A DNA stretch of 64,000 bases from positions 62,001-126,000 of the forward strand of contig JAGBCL010000100.1 in assembly GCA_018110825.1 (NCBI GenBank). Reading direction: 5' to 3'. Numbering within the stretch: the first letter of the stretch is position 1; each line of letters begins with the position of its first letter. Origin of the DNA: Oscillospiraceae bacterium (GTDB lineage Bacteria; Bacillota; Clostridia; Oscillospirales; Ruminococcaceae). Below the pieces are notes generated by a model, which was not told where the DNA came from, ran no database searches, and saw nothing but the letters and a program-made list of their open reading frames with translations. Positions 31,145 through 39,877 of the stretch are shown piece by piece. Position numbers and translations under genes: made by a program.

Positions 31145-32353
31145 CTATCTGATTATATATGAGTCGCATCCGAGTGAGATAACTGCTGTTATTGTTTCAT
31201 TGAAGTCTGCTTGTGAAAAGTCACCCTGATTAAGTACAGGAACTATTTTCACATCACTGCCTGCAAGTCTTTGAATTTCAGAAAAAATCACATAAGCCTT
31301 ATTATTTGCAGGAAGTTCAGCAAGAGCAGTTTCTTCTCCGTTGATTACAGCTGTATTTGGAATCTGCGATGGAATATATTCTACTGCAAGAATATTGTAA
31401 TCAAGCTCTTCCGGCTTGAAAACTTCTTCTGTTCCGTTAATAATCTTTTCTGCTGAAACAGTTAACAACGATTCTGTGTCGTATGCATCGGCAGCAGCAG
31501 AAGCAATATTAGCAATATTTACAAGTGACTTGTATCTGTTTTCATTCTTTACAATATCACCAATATATGAAAGGTCGGAATTTCTGAATGTCGGGAATAC
31601 TGCGCCGTCATACACAATGAAATCAAATCCTGAACCTGCAATTTCATTTGATATATGTTTCACATACTCCTGTGTATCCGCATCAAACGGTGACAACCAT
31701 GGCTTTCCGCCTTTTGTAGGTGCATTATCAAGCCATGTGGAATCATCGGTTGTTTTGTATGAACCGGTACGATTTTCTCCATAGCGGTTATTATCCTCAA
31801 GCAAATTAACGTATGCAATTGCAGTAAATCCTTCGCTTTTTATTACTGACGCAATTTGTCCTGCAAACATTGTTCCTGATACTGCATCCTCAGATGATTT
31901 TGCCATTTCTGAAGTTGTGTTGTAATATAATTTACCGCCTTCTGCTTTAAGCGGAACAATAACAGCTGTATAGCCGCTTTCTTTTACTGATGCAAGAGCA
32001 GTCGCGAGAGAATCCATTGAAGATAGTGCTGTTTCCGGCAACTGATATGCAGAGAAGTTTTCACGTTTTTTTACTTCTTCCACAGGCTGTGTTGTTTCCT
32101 CAGGTTCAGTTTTGTCCGCTTCTTCAGCTTCTGTTTTTTCAGTTACTACCGGAGGAGACCACACTTCATCTTCAGTTACGCTTTCTCCTGATTTGCTTAA
32201 TATATACTCATGGACAGGTTTGGCTATACTATACCCTAAAAAAACCAAAACTGCAAGACATATTATAATCAATATAACCTTCAAAACCTTACGGGTTCTT
32301 TTTTTACGGTGATTTGCTGATGTTCTGTAAATTTTTCTTCCGCCTTTAGCCAT
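31145..32353 (-). CDS. membrane-anchored putative glycoside hydrolase (DUF4015-like)
   Basis: 402 residues. Basic N-terminus, one membrane segment (VLKVILIIICLAVLVFLGYS, about 23-43), a Glu/Thr-rich linker (TEAEEADKTEPEETTQPVEE), then a domain of about 300 residues. This domain has strand-helix alternation like a TIM barrel: SLATALASVKESGYTAVIVP, GFTAIAYVNLLEDN, PWLSPFDADTQEYVKHI, GFDFIVYDGAVFP. It resembles the DUF4015 putative glycoside hydrolase group, but I cannot confirm catalytic acids. Ends the rpe-rnfDEA-like run, 16 nt after the RnfA-like gene. Confidence 0.6.
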   Translation of the reverse strand: MAKGGRKIYRTSANHRKKRTRKVLKVILIIICLAVLVFLGYSIAKPVHEYILSKSGESVTEDEVWSPPVVTEKTEAEEADKTEPEETTQPVEEVKKRENFSAYQLPETALSSMDSLATALASVKESGYTAVIVPLKAEGGKLYYNTTSEMAKSSEDAVSGTMFAGQIASVIKSEGFTAIAYVNLLEDNNRYGENRTGSYKTTDDSTWLDNAPTKGGKPWLSPFDADTQEYVKHISNEIAGSGFDFIVYDGAVFPTFRNSDLSYIGDIVKNENRYKSLVNIANIASAAADAYDTESLLTVSAEKIINGTEEVFKPEELDYNILAVEYIPSQIPNTAVINGEETALAELPANNKAYVIFSEIQRLAGSDVKIVPVLNQGDFSQADFNETITAVISLGCDSYIIR

Positions 32354-32369
32354 ATTGCTGCATTTCCTT

Positions 32370-32963
32370 TCAATAATTTAAAGTATGCCCTGACAATCCC
32401 CAGAATGCCATACTTAATATGCCGAGATAAATCAGCATAATAGGATAACCTCTGAACGGATATGGTACTTTTTCTGAATATATTTTATCATAGACAATTG
32501 CTGTAAGGTAAACCGCAAAAACAAAACCAAGACCAATTCCAAGACCGTGAATAAAATAATCTGACAAAGTTTCGCAATATTTAGAAATGAGAAACATTGA
32601 CCCAAGCACTGCACAATTAAAAGCTGAAATATGCACATATTTTTTGGCTTTTGCAAAAAGCCTGGGCAAGAACTTCCACAGACACAGAAGTGTTAGAATG
32701 TACACAAATCCAAGAACGCATATATACACAAGCGGCATATAAATATAGCTGTTATCGTTATTGGCAAAAAGCTTGTTTACAAAATATGTCAGCACGCTTA
32801 TAAGTGCAGTAATATATGTTACGCTTAAACCAAAACCAAAAAGATTTTTTCGGTTTCTCGATATAACCACAAGTGTACTTGTACCCAATGCACGTGAAAA
32901 AATAGTATTTTCCACAAAAACTGCAATAAATGCAGTCATCATTATATTTCCCATCAATTCCAT
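32370..32963 (-). CDS. RnfA-like membrane protein, one cluster Cys missing
   Basis: 197 residues with six predicted membrane segments, the size of RnfA/NqrE. VFVENTIFSRALG and the end VPYPFRGYPIMLIYLGILSMAF align with RnfA. In canonical RnfA one Cys sits in the FLGICPFLG loop and one in NCAVLG; both are ligands of an intramembrane iron-sulfur cluster shared with RnfE. Here the first loop reads ALGTSTLVVIS without Cys, while FNCAVLGS keeps the second. RBS AAAGGTG. It follows the RnfE-like gene by 10 nt. No rnfB, rnfC or rnfG accompanies it. Confidence 0.75.
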   Translation of the reverse strand: MELMGNIMMTAFIAVFVENTIFSRALGTSTLVVISRNRKNLFGFGLSVTYITALISVLTYFVNKLFANNDNSYIYMPLVYICVLGFVYILTLLCLWKFLPRLFAKAKKYVHISAFNCAVLGSMFLISKYCETLSDYFIHGLGIGLGFVFAVYLTAIVYDKIYSEKVPYPFRGYPIMLIYLGILSMAFWGLSGHTLNY

Positions 32964-32973
32964 AAAAACACCT

Positions 32974-33594
32974 TTATTTTTGTCTTACACGTTTAATAAA
33001 CAGCAATATACTTCTGAAAACCGCTGCTATAAGTCCCAACAGAATAAACCCGCCAAACGGATTCTGAAGTGCAGCTATTTCAACCGGCATACCTATTATG
33101 TTTCCGCAGATTGTGCCGAATGCAAGAATTTCTCTTATTGCTGCAAACAAAAGCACTGCAGCGTCATAACCGATAATACAGAATATGATATCCAGAAACA
33201 TTTTTCCTTTGGTTTCAAGAAAGAATATCGTTTCAGAGCGGGATATAATAAAGCTGCTGGTTATGAAAAGAGGAAAAAATATTCCCAATGCTTCTACACC
33301 TTCCGGCATCAGATATTTTAAAAAAATCACAGATGGTACATAAACCAGTGCACCGATAATTGTGTACAGAATTATTCTTACTGTATAAACTATATTTTTA
33401 GGAACAAATGACGACATAAGCAATGTGAAAAAAGTTATCAGCGAAAAAGCTATAACAAGAGTTACGGCATCAAAAAAGTTATTTGCCATTACCACAACAG
33501 GGGCAATAACCATTCCGCTTACAAATATCGGATTTTTATATAAAAGGGCATTCTTCACAATCCCCTTGCAGCTGTTATCGTTTGCCACAATCAT
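32974..33594 (-). CDS. RnfE-like membrane protein lacking both cluster Cys
   Basis: 206 residues, about six membrane segments. LLYKNPIFVSGMVIAPVVV, ALGIFFPLFITSSFIISRSET and AAIREILAFGTICG correspond to RnfE blocks (KNPVFVQxLGLCP, LGIFIPLIVVNCxILGRAE, GAIREILGxGT). Both positions where RnfE has a ligand Cys are replaced (VIAP and TSS). The ATG overlaps the RnfD-like stop as ATGA; a GTG two codons later has better spacing from GGAG. Annotated as Rnf-like by fold and order, not by proven function. Confidence 0.72.
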   Translation of the reverse strand: MIVANDNSCKGIVKNALLYKNPIFVSGMVIAPVVVMANNFFDAVTLVIAFSLITFFTLLMSSFVPKNIVYTVRIILYTIIGALVYVPSVIFLKYLMPEGVEALGIFFPLFITSSFIISRSETIFFLETKGKMFLDIIFCIIGYDAAVLLFAAIREILAFGTICGNIIGMPVEIAALQNPFGGFILLGLIAAVFRSILLFIKRVRQK

Positions 33595-34601
33595 TTCTCC
33601 AATTCATTTTTCTCAAGGATTTCAAGAGTTTCATTTATATGGTTCAAAGGTTTGTTTACTTTATGAAAAACAGATTTTTTATTTTTTATCATATCGGCAA
33701 AGGAAAGAGCTTTTCTATCCAATTCAATTCCTATAGGCGATGAAATTATTACTGCATAAATAGCAGCATTTTCTGTTGCTGAGTAACTATGAAAAATTAT
33801 TACGCAAATTGAAAATACCACACCATAAATAAAACGGGAACTTTTTGTTTTAGGGATAATGCTGTAATCACATGATAAGAAAATCATACCGAAAAGCAGC
33901 ATACCGCTTGCAAAAAAGTAAATTACGCTCATTATGTCATTATCATATCTGACAAAAGCATAAATTCCAAGAATAACGGCTTCAGTAAAAAATGTAATTG
34001 CTGAAACAGAACGTCTGAAAATAAGAAATACAACGGCTACAAGCATTAATAAAACAAATCCGGTTCCCATAGGTCCATTAAATTTACCTATGAGGACATC
34101 AATTAATGACAGTTCTGCACTTTCAGTTAATAGGAATGCAGAAGTAAAAGATGATGAAAGCACATCAGGTGACACTACAGATGTCATAGGAATTTCGGAA
34201 AACGGCTTTGGATATGTAAGCATATTCTGAGTAAAACTCAATGATGCAAACAAGAAGCCTGTTGCTGCTGCGTTGAATATTTCGCACCCATGTCCGCCAA
34301 ATGCATGTTTTGCAATAACAATTGAGAAAACTGCTGCTATTACCGCGGCATAATACGGCACCGATGCTGACATCATAAGACCCAACGTAATGCCCGTTAT
34401 CAATGCAGATAAATCTTTTCCCATATCTGCTTTTCTGAGCTTACAACACAAAAAATCAGTTGCTACGCTGACTGATATTGTGATTGCAAAAACCACAGCT
34501 GCTCTCATTCCATAATAATAAACTGACATAGATGCAATTACTATCAGAACAATCAGCATATCTGTCATTATACTGAAATCTGTTTTTGTTTTTGAATTCA
34601 T
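33591..34601 (-). CDS. RnfD-like membrane protein without the flavin-attachment motif
   Basis: 336 residues from the ATG at 34601 (AAGGTGG RBS; an in-frame GTG overlaps it). Nine or so membrane segments. KDLSALITGITLGLMMSASVPYY and KHAFGGHGCEIFNAAATGFLF match RnfD/NqrB blocks (DLSAxxTGxLLAxxLPP, GGxGxNxFNPAxxA). In the region where RnfD has the S(G/T)AT motif for covalent FMN, this protein reads VLSSSFTSAFLLT, with no recognisable motif. The C-terminus extends about 45 residues into a charged cytoplasmic tail. Directly follows rpe and overlaps the RnfE-like gene by 4 nt. Confidence 0.72.
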   Translation of the reverse strand: MNSKTKTDFSIMTDMLIVLIVIASMSVYYYGMRAAVVFAITISVSVATDFLCCKLRKADMGKDLSALITGITLGLMMSASVPYYAAVIAAVFSIVIAKHAFGGHGCEIFNAAATGFLFASLSFTQNMLTYPKPFSEIPMTSVVSPDVLSSSFTSAFLLTESAELSLIDVLIGKFNGPMGTGFVLLMLVAVVFLIFRRSVSAITFFTEAVILGIYAFVRYDNDIMSVIYFFASGMLLFGMIFLSCDYSIIPKTKSSRFIYGVVFSICVIIFHSYSATENAAIYAVIISSPIGIELDRKALSFADMIKNKKSVFHKVNKPLNHINETLEILEKNELEK

Positions 34602-34611
34602 TAAATCCACC

Positions 34612-35259
34612 TTATTTTACAAGCTTTTCTACGGCGGCAGTCATATCATCTGCACCGAAAAGATATGAGCCTGCAACAAGAATTTCCGCTCCTGCAGCCT
34701 TTACAAGCTCTGCTGTTTCGGCATTTATTCCTCCGTCAACCTGAATAGGGACATTCAGACCTTTGCTGTTTATAATTTTCTTTGCTTCGGCAATTTTATC
34801 AAGAGTTGAGCTGATAAAGCCTTGTCCTCCGAAACCTGGTTCTACTGTCATAATCAGTAACATATCAATCTTATCAAGATACTGCTCAACATCCGAAACC
34901 GGAGTATTCGGCTTTATGGCCAGTCCTGCTTTTTTTCCGCATGAATGAATGGCATTGATTGTTTCATTTATATCTGAATCTGCTTCAGAATGAAAAGTAA
35001 TAATATCTGCACCATTGTCAGCAAAGTCCTTGACATACTTAATCGGGTCAATAATCATAAGGTGAACGTCAAGAGTTCCCTTTACTATTTTGGATACAGC
35101 TTTAAGAATCGGAATCCCGTAACTTATATTAGGAACAAAAACGCCGTCCATAACGTCGAAATGTATATACTCACAGCCTGACTCCTCTGCCCTTTTGATA
35201 TCGGAACCAAGGTTACAGAAATCTGCGCTTAAAATTGAAGCTGATGCTATATTTTTCAC
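34612..35259 (-). CDS. rpe: ribulose-phosphate 3-epimerase
   Basis: 215 residues from a GTG start at 35259, chosen because GGAGG lies 7 nt upstream. TIM barrel with ASILSADFCNLGSDI, HFDVMDGVFVPN (metal and catalytic Asp), DVHLMI, TFHSEAD, MTVEPGFGGQGF and QVDGGIN. It interconverts ribulose 5-phosphate and xylulose 5-phosphate in the pentose phosphate pathway. Own promoter at 35301-35329. The Rnf-like genes follow with almost no gap, so they probably ride on this transcript. Confidence 0.96.
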   Translation of the reverse strand: MKNIASASILSADFCNLGSDIKRAEESGCEYIHFDVMDGVFVPNISYGIPILKAVSKIVKGTLDVHLMIIDPIKYVKDFADNGADIITFHSEADSDINETINAIHSCGKKAGLAIKPNTPVSDVEQYLDKIDMLLIMTVEPGFGGQGFISSTLDKIAEAKKIINSKGLNVPIQVDGGINAETAELVKAAGAEILVAGSYLFGADDMTAAVEKLVK

Positions 35260-35300
35260 TGAAAAACCTCCAAACACTGAATTAATGCATACCACATTTT

Positions 35301-35329
35301 ATTATATAATATTTGGCAAAAAAAATCAA
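35301..35329 (-). promoter_or_regulatory. sigma-A promoter of rpe
   Basis: Minus strand TTGATT (35329-35324), 17-nt spacer, TATAAT (35306-35301). The -35 box sits in the T-rich tail of the upstream terminator. Confidence 0.75.
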
Positions 35330-35360
35330 GGTCAAATGCCAAAAAGATTGACATTTGACC
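35330..35360 (-). terminator. terminator after the DHHW gene
   Basis: 9-bp arms GGTCAAATG / CATTTGACC. On the minus strand it is followed by TTGATTTTTTTTG. Confidence 0.75.
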
Positions 35361-35375
35361 TAATCTATAAATTAT

Positions 35376-35487
35376 ACGGGAATATGCTGAATACGCTTCC
35401 GCTGAAGCTCCCCTACGGGTATCGCTTATTCAGCTGCATACCACTTCCGCCGCATAAACTGATATTTCCCGTTAATTCAGTTTATGC
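35376..35487. repeat. dense palindromic region of unknown nature
   Basis: Several competing inverted repeats: GCTGAATA (35386) / TATTCAGC (35427), GCATAAACTGA (35452) / TCAGTTTATGC (35477), ACGGGAATAT (35376) / ATATTTCCCGT (35462), and an internal GCTTC / GAAGC mini-hairpin (35395-35408). No ORF fits. It may be a small structured RNA, a 3'-end processing structure or a palindromic element. Confidence 0.5.
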
Positions 35488-35515
35488 AGTTAAAGTTTTT
35501 TCGCTACTTGTACAA

Positions 35516-36667
35516 TCAACTTCCGTAAGCAAGCTTGCGGAGATTGATATCGGTCATAAATGATGATGCATTGTATAAAAACATTACCTGGTCATAATCT
35601 TCTGGATTGAGCAGACCTTTATATGACATCTGGATATAACGCATATCTACAAGTGTGATTTCGGAGTAATGCTGGGTAAGGAATGGTACGTAGCAATGTG
35701 CGTATGAATCCTTGAACATAAGCAGTTTGCCGCCTTCGCTGTCTGTTTTGATTGTTACAAGCGGCTGGTTTGTTCCGAGGAATGTTGAGTATTTATCCTT
35801 TACATCAAGAAATTCTCTGAAGTACATACTGTCATAGCTTGCGGGATCCTTGCCATATTCTGAAGTAATCAGGACATCTTTAACGCTGCTTCCGCCGTTA
35901 TAATGATAAATATCGATACTGTCTTTTTCTATTCCGCCATAAAGTGCCTTTGAATAGAACGTACCAAGGAAGGAATCGGAAGCGTGCTCAATATCATACA
36001 TTTCTCTTGGAACAGGTTCATATCCCATTTTCTTTCCTGCTGTCTGATACGCAATATATGCACCTTGCGTTGTCCAGTGGTGGTCGGTACGGTAATAGAT
36101 ATAATTGAACTTTTCAGCCTGCATTGCCGGATATACATCTATTGTTGAAGCATTTTTTGAAAGTGCTCCGTAAACATAATTTATCAATTCACGCTGATTA
36201 GCATTAGGTGCACTTTCAGGAAGCTGGTCACGGTATATTTCGGCAGAAGTCGGTACAAGCATAAAATATACCGGAACATCATTATCAGAAACAAACTTAT
36301 TTATTGCATTTATACTTTTATCTATAAATGCATAGTCCGGTTCTTCCACCTTCTCAACAAGTCTGTCATCAAGTATATATATACCGTTACGTTCATATTT
36401 TCCTGCAAAAGTTTCAACTGCTGTTTTCATTTTTATCCAGTCAGTTCTGCCTGCAAAATGGTCGGAAATATAGGTTTCCAGCTTATTCATATAGCTTCGG
36501 TCATAAATTGTTTTGGCAGAAGCCTCAGGCATTGATTGCAGAGTACGGTTCTCTATATCGGAAAAACTTTCCTTTGGTGCAAAAATTGTTATAATCGGAA
36601 AAGCAATAAGAATTCCGAAAAACGCTATGCAAGTTATGAGATTTACAACATTAAGCTTCTTTTTCAT
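35516..36667 (-). CDS. DHHW family exported protein (AlgX/AlgJ-like partner of MBOAT)
   Basis: 383 residues with an N-terminal membrane anchor (LITCIAFFGILIAFPIITIF). ENRTLQSMPE, YISDHFAGRTDW, VPTSAEIYRD, the name-giving YRTDHHWTTQGAY near residue 200, and LLMFKDSYAHCYVPFL with the SGNH-type Ser are typical. DHHW proteins act outside the membrane with an MBOAT acyltransferase to acetylate cell-surface polysaccharide. It lies 15 nt after the MBOAT gene, which supports that pairing. Confidence 0.88.
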   Translation of the reverse strand: MKKKLNVVNLITCIAFFGILIAFPIITIFAPKESFSDIENRTLQSMPEASAKTIYDRSYMNKLETYISDHFAGRTDWIKMKTAVETFAGKYERNGIYILDDRLVEKVEEPDYAFIDKSINAINKFVSDNDVPVYFMLVPTSAEIYRDQLPESAPNANQRELINYVYGALSKNASTIDVYPAMQAEKFNYIYYRTDHHWTTQGAYIAYQTAGKKMGYEPVPREMYDIEHASDSFLGTFYSKALYGGIEKDSIDIYHYNGGSSVKDVLITSEYGKDPASYDSMYFREFLDVKDKYSTFLGTNQPLVTIKTDSEGGKLLMFKDSYAHCYVPFLTQHYSEITLVDMRYIQMSYKGLLNPEDYDQVMFLYNASSFMTDINLRKLAYGS

Positions 36668-36682
36668 ATGCTTCTCCTCTCT

Positions 36683-38182
36683 TTAGAATCTGAAATACAG
36701 GAATGGATTATAGGTTGCGTCAACAAGGTAAGATGTACAGATAAGAAGCATTGCAACGATAAAAACAGGTGTTGCATAGATAACAAGCTTCTCTTTTTTC
36801 TTCTTAACCACGTCAACAAGTGTCATAAACCAATCTGTTGATGCGAAGATACAAAGTGCAAAAATTACAATGTTTGTTGTGAACAAATAGGTTGCTGTAC
36901 TGTCGGTAAGGATACCTGTTGCACCAAACATTGCTCCAAAATAGCGGAATGCATCGGAAAGAGTATTGGTATCGAAAAGCACCCAGCCGAACACTGCAAG
37001 AATGAAGGTATACAGTGTACTGATTGGTGTAGGAAGCTTTTCAAGGATTTTACCCCAGCCGAGTCTTTCGATAATAATCAGCACGCCGAAATAGAGTCCC
37101 CAAAGGATAAAATTCCAGCTTGCACCATGCCACAGACCTGTAAGTCCCCATACGATAAGAAGATTGCGGAGGGTTTTGCCTTTACCCTTGCGGTTACCTC
37201 CAAGAGGGATATAGACATACTCACGGAACCATGTACCGAGAGTGATATGCCATCTGCGCCAGAATTCGCTGACACTCTTTGACATATATGGGTGGTCAAA
37301 GTTCTTCGGGAAATTGAAACCAAGCATTTTGCCAAGACCTACTGCCATATCTGAGTAACCTGAGAAGTCAAAGTAAATCTGGAATGTAAATGCGAGAATA
37401 CCAATCCATGCGGTTGCGACACTGATTTCGCTGTAGTCCATAGCCTTAATCTGGGTCCAGATGATACCGATATTGTTTGCAAGTAGAACCTTTTTGGCAA
37501 GTCCCTTTACAAACTTGCCGATACCCTCGCTGATTTTGTTGATGTTTACGGTACGTTCTTCAATTTCAGCTGCAACATCCTCATATCGCACGATAGGGCC
37601 TGCGACAATTTGCGGAAAAAGTGTTACATAGGAAGTAAATCCGATGAAGCTTTTCTGAACCTTGATATTACGCAGATAGAGGTCGATTGTATAGGACATT
37701 GACTGGAAAGTAAAGAATGAAATACCGATTGGCAGGGCTACTCTGTCCTCTGTTAAGCCGAAATCGTATATATTTTCGTTTATCCAGCGATTGACAAGGA
37801 TAATCGGATTTGTAATATCGCTCTTGAAAATAGAATTGATTGTATCAATGAAGAAGTCGCTGTACTTGAAAATTGCAAGCAAACCTACATTCATTATTAC
37901 GGACACAAGCAAGCAGATTGTACGTTTTTTCTGGTTATCATCATACTTATCCATAAAGCGTCCTGCAAAGTAGTCAATTGCTGTGGAGAAGAGCATTAAA
38001 ATCATATAGAAAGGCTCGCCCCATGCGTAGAAGAAGAAGCCTGTCAACAAAATAAGCAGATTTCTTGTGGGAATTACAATCGGCTTTTTCTTTCCCGCAT
38101 TGACTTTGTCGGGAAGAAGGATATATATTATCATTACTATCGGGAGAAAGTAATACAGAAATGTTAAACTTGAAAATACCAT
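36683..38182 (-). CDS. MBOAT family O-acyltransferase (AlgI/DltB-like)
   Basis: 499 residues from the ATG at 38182. Many membrane segments, LPIGISFFTFQSMSYTIDLY, FDFSGYSDMAVGLGKMLGF, ITLGTWFREYVYIPLGGNRKG and the catalytic-histidine block GLTGLWHGASWNFILWGLY are the MBOAT signature of AlgI/PatA. It transfers acetyl groups across the membrane to the DHHW partner. The GAGGAG is 22 nt from the ATG and lies inside the upstream coding region, with a weak 4-bp hairpin between; translation may be coupled to the preceding gene, which ends 4 nt before. Confidence 0.92.
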   Translation of the reverse strand: MVFSSLTFLYYFLPIVMIIYILLPDKVNAGKKKPIVIPTRNLLILLTGFFFYAWGEPFYMILMLFSTAIDYFAGRFMDKYDDNQKKRTICLLVSVIMNVGLLAIFKYSDFFIDTINSIFKSDITNPIILVNRWINENIYDFGLTEDRVALPIGISFFTFQSMSYTIDLYLRNIKVQKSFIGFTSYVTLFPQIVAGPIVRYEDVAAEIEERTVNINKISEGIGKFVKGLAKKVLLANNIGIIWTQIKAMDYSEISVATAWIGILAFTFQIYFDFSGYSDMAVGLGKMLGFNFPKNFDHPYMSKSVSEFWRRWHITLGTWFREYVYIPLGGNRKGKGKTLRNLLIVWGLTGLWHGASWNFILWGLYFGVLIIIERLGWGKILEKLPTPISTLYTFILAVFGWVLFDTNTLSDAFRYFGAMFGATGILTDSTATYLFTTNIVIFALCIFASTDWFMTLVDVVKKKKEKLVIYATPVFIVAMLLICTSYLVDATYNPFLYFRF

Positions 38183-38186
38183 AAAT

Positions 38187-38798
38187 TTACGGGTTATCCG
38201 TTTGCTCCTCTCTGTTGTGTATTTTTTCGGCAAGAGTAAAAAACTCCTGCTTGGTCATAAGTGTATTAAGTATATCAATTATTGCAGTTGTTGACATTAA
38301 TTCAGGCAGATTAAGCTCCGAGAGAAGCTTTTTGCGGAGTGCTGAAGAATTCGGCATTCCACTGAAGCCACACTCATAAAAATCAATTCGTGTTATTGGG
38401 TCGGAATTTACGGGACGCTCCTCGGATACAATTCCTGCCTTTGCAAAGGCTTCGAGTATAAGCTTTTTTTCAATACCCTCAACTCCGAGTTTGCCCTCTT
38501 TTGATGGCTCTGCTTTACGTTTTTCTTTTCCAAAAATATCGGGGATATAGACATTGGTTATATTGCCGTTTTTGATTGCACCTTTAAGGAATGAACGGAT
38601 TTTGAATCCTGCGGTATCTGAATCGGTCAGGATTATTATTCCCGTTGCGGCGGCATAATACCTTATAATTTTCAAAGTTTCCTTATCCTTGAAAATCTTG
38701 AATCCGTTTGTAGGAATTATTACTGCGTCAATTATTGAGGAAAGTTTGATTTTATCGTACTTACCCTCAACTATGACGGCTTGTTTTATATGAAGCAT
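38187..38798 (-). CDS. rnmV: ribonuclease M5-like TOPRIM protein (DUF4093)
   Basis: 203 residues. The TOPRIM domain starts with KQAVIVEGKYDKIKLS (catalytic Glu), followed by PTNGFKIF and IIILTDSDTAGFKIRSFL (DxD). EGKLGVEGI and the C-terminal helical DUF4093 part match RNase M5-type proteins, which mature 5S rRNA in Firmicutes. It differs from the Bacillus enzyme in length of the central loop, so the symbol is tentative. 16 nt after holA in the same run. Confidence 0.75.
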   Translation of the reverse strand: MLHIKQAVIVEGKYDKIKLSSIIDAVIIPTNGFKIFKDKETLKIIRYYAAATGIIILTDSDTAGFKIRSFLKGAIKNGNITNVYIPDIFGKEKRKAEPSKEGKLGVEGIEKKLILEAFAKAGIVSEERPVNSDPITRIDFYECGFSGMPNSSALRKKLLSELNLPELMSTTAIIDILNTLMTKQEFFTLAEKIHNREEQTDNP

Positions 38799-38814
38799 AA
38801 TTGCGTACCTTTCA

Positions 38815-39864
38815 TCATCTTTTGAATGTAAGCATTTTTACGAGGGCTTCCTCCAGTAAAATCTGCGGTTGAGTTTTTGAGGATTTCATCAATGCATCTG
38901 TATCGGCAAGAGTTTTGATACACATTCTAAGATGCGGCATTGAGATTTTCTGCACATCACGGAACGCATTGTCAACCCGGAATTCAATGTTTTTTGCATA
39001 GCCGAAATCAGATTTTACATCAGTGGGACCTTTTCGTACTGACATTGCTGCTCTTGCGCGGTACATATCAAGCATATTTCCTGTAATTGTATAAAGAATT
39101 ACGATAGGCTCGATTTTTTCTTCAATAAGGTCATTGAAAAGACGCATTGCTGTTTTTCTGTCCATTCGCATAATTGCTTTTGCAAGGTCAAAGGTTGTGG
39201 TTTCGATTTGCCTTGGAGAAAGCTGACGGATTATATCCATTGTGATTTCATTTCCTTGTGCGTATGCTGTAAGCTTGGCAACCTCGTTGGAAATAAGCAT
39301 TGTATTGCAGGAACACTGTTCGGCAAGAAAACGTGCTGCATCACGGGAAATTCCACAACCTGCTTTTGACACGGCTGCCATAATTTCCTTTGCAAGGGTA
39401 TCAGGTGTTTTTAATGCAAAATTGCAAACACTTCCGTTTTTCCCTACGGCATCCATAAGCTTTTTATTTTTCGCTGTAGGATATTTTTTTCCGTCAGTAA
39501 CATCAACAGAAGTATAGTAAAAAATCAGCACTGTACTTTCGGGAAGATTTTTTACTATGTCAATAACTATGTTAAGCTGGTCTGAGGTAAGTGTTTCGGC
39601 ATTAAGGTCGGATACAACACAGCAGACGTAATCCGCAAACATCGGAAGTGCTTCACATGAGTCGGAAAGCAGCTCTATATCAAGGTTTTTTCCGTCAAAA
39701 TTGTGCAGATTATAGGTTTCGTCATCCTTACTGACAAGGCGTGCGGAAAGTGCTTTGGTATATTTTTCAACAGCAACTGCATCCTTACCATAAAAATAAT
39801 ATGCACGGCTGTAGTTATTGTTTTTTACTGCGGTTTTGATATCATTTTCAGTTACAACAGCCAT
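38815..39864 (-). CDS. holA: DNA polymerase III subunit delta
   Basis: 349 residues. SRAYYFYGKDAVAVEKY at the N-terminus replaces the usual YLLxGxE clamp-loader start. ADYVCCVVSDLNAE, LIFYYTSVDVTDGKKY, ARFLAEQCSCNTMLISNEVAKL and FDLAKAIMRMDRKTAMRLFNDL are typical. It is the clamp-loader subunit that opens the beta clamp. The position after comEC is a common arrangement (comEC-holA) and supports the call. GGAG RBS. Confidence 0.9.
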   Translation of the reverse strand: MAVVTENDIKTAVKNNNYSRAYYFYGKDAVAVEKYTKALSARLVSKDDETYNLHNFDGKNLDIELLSDSCEALPMFADYVCCVVSDLNAETLTSDQLNIVIDIVKNLPESTVLIFYYTSVDVTDGKKYPTAKNKKLMDAVGKNGSVCNFALKTPDTLAKEIMAAVSKAGCGISRDAARFLAEQCSCNTMLISNEVAKLTAYAQGNEITMDIIRQLSPRQIETTTFDLAKAIMRMDRKTAMRLFNDLIEEKIEPIVILYTITGNMLDMYRARAAMSVRKGPTDVKSDFGYAKNIEFRVDNAFRDVQKISMPHLRMCIKTLADTDALMKSSKTQPQILLEEALVKMLTFKR

Positions 39865-39877
39865 TGGCTTACTCTCC

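Noticed and set aside
38180-38210. MBOAT start with GAGGAG 22 nt upstream and a 4-bp ACGG/CCGT hairpin, a possible fourth SD-hairpin start
   Set aside because: The stem is short and lies in the coding end of the upstream gene, so ordinary translational coupling explains it; not counted with the three better cases.
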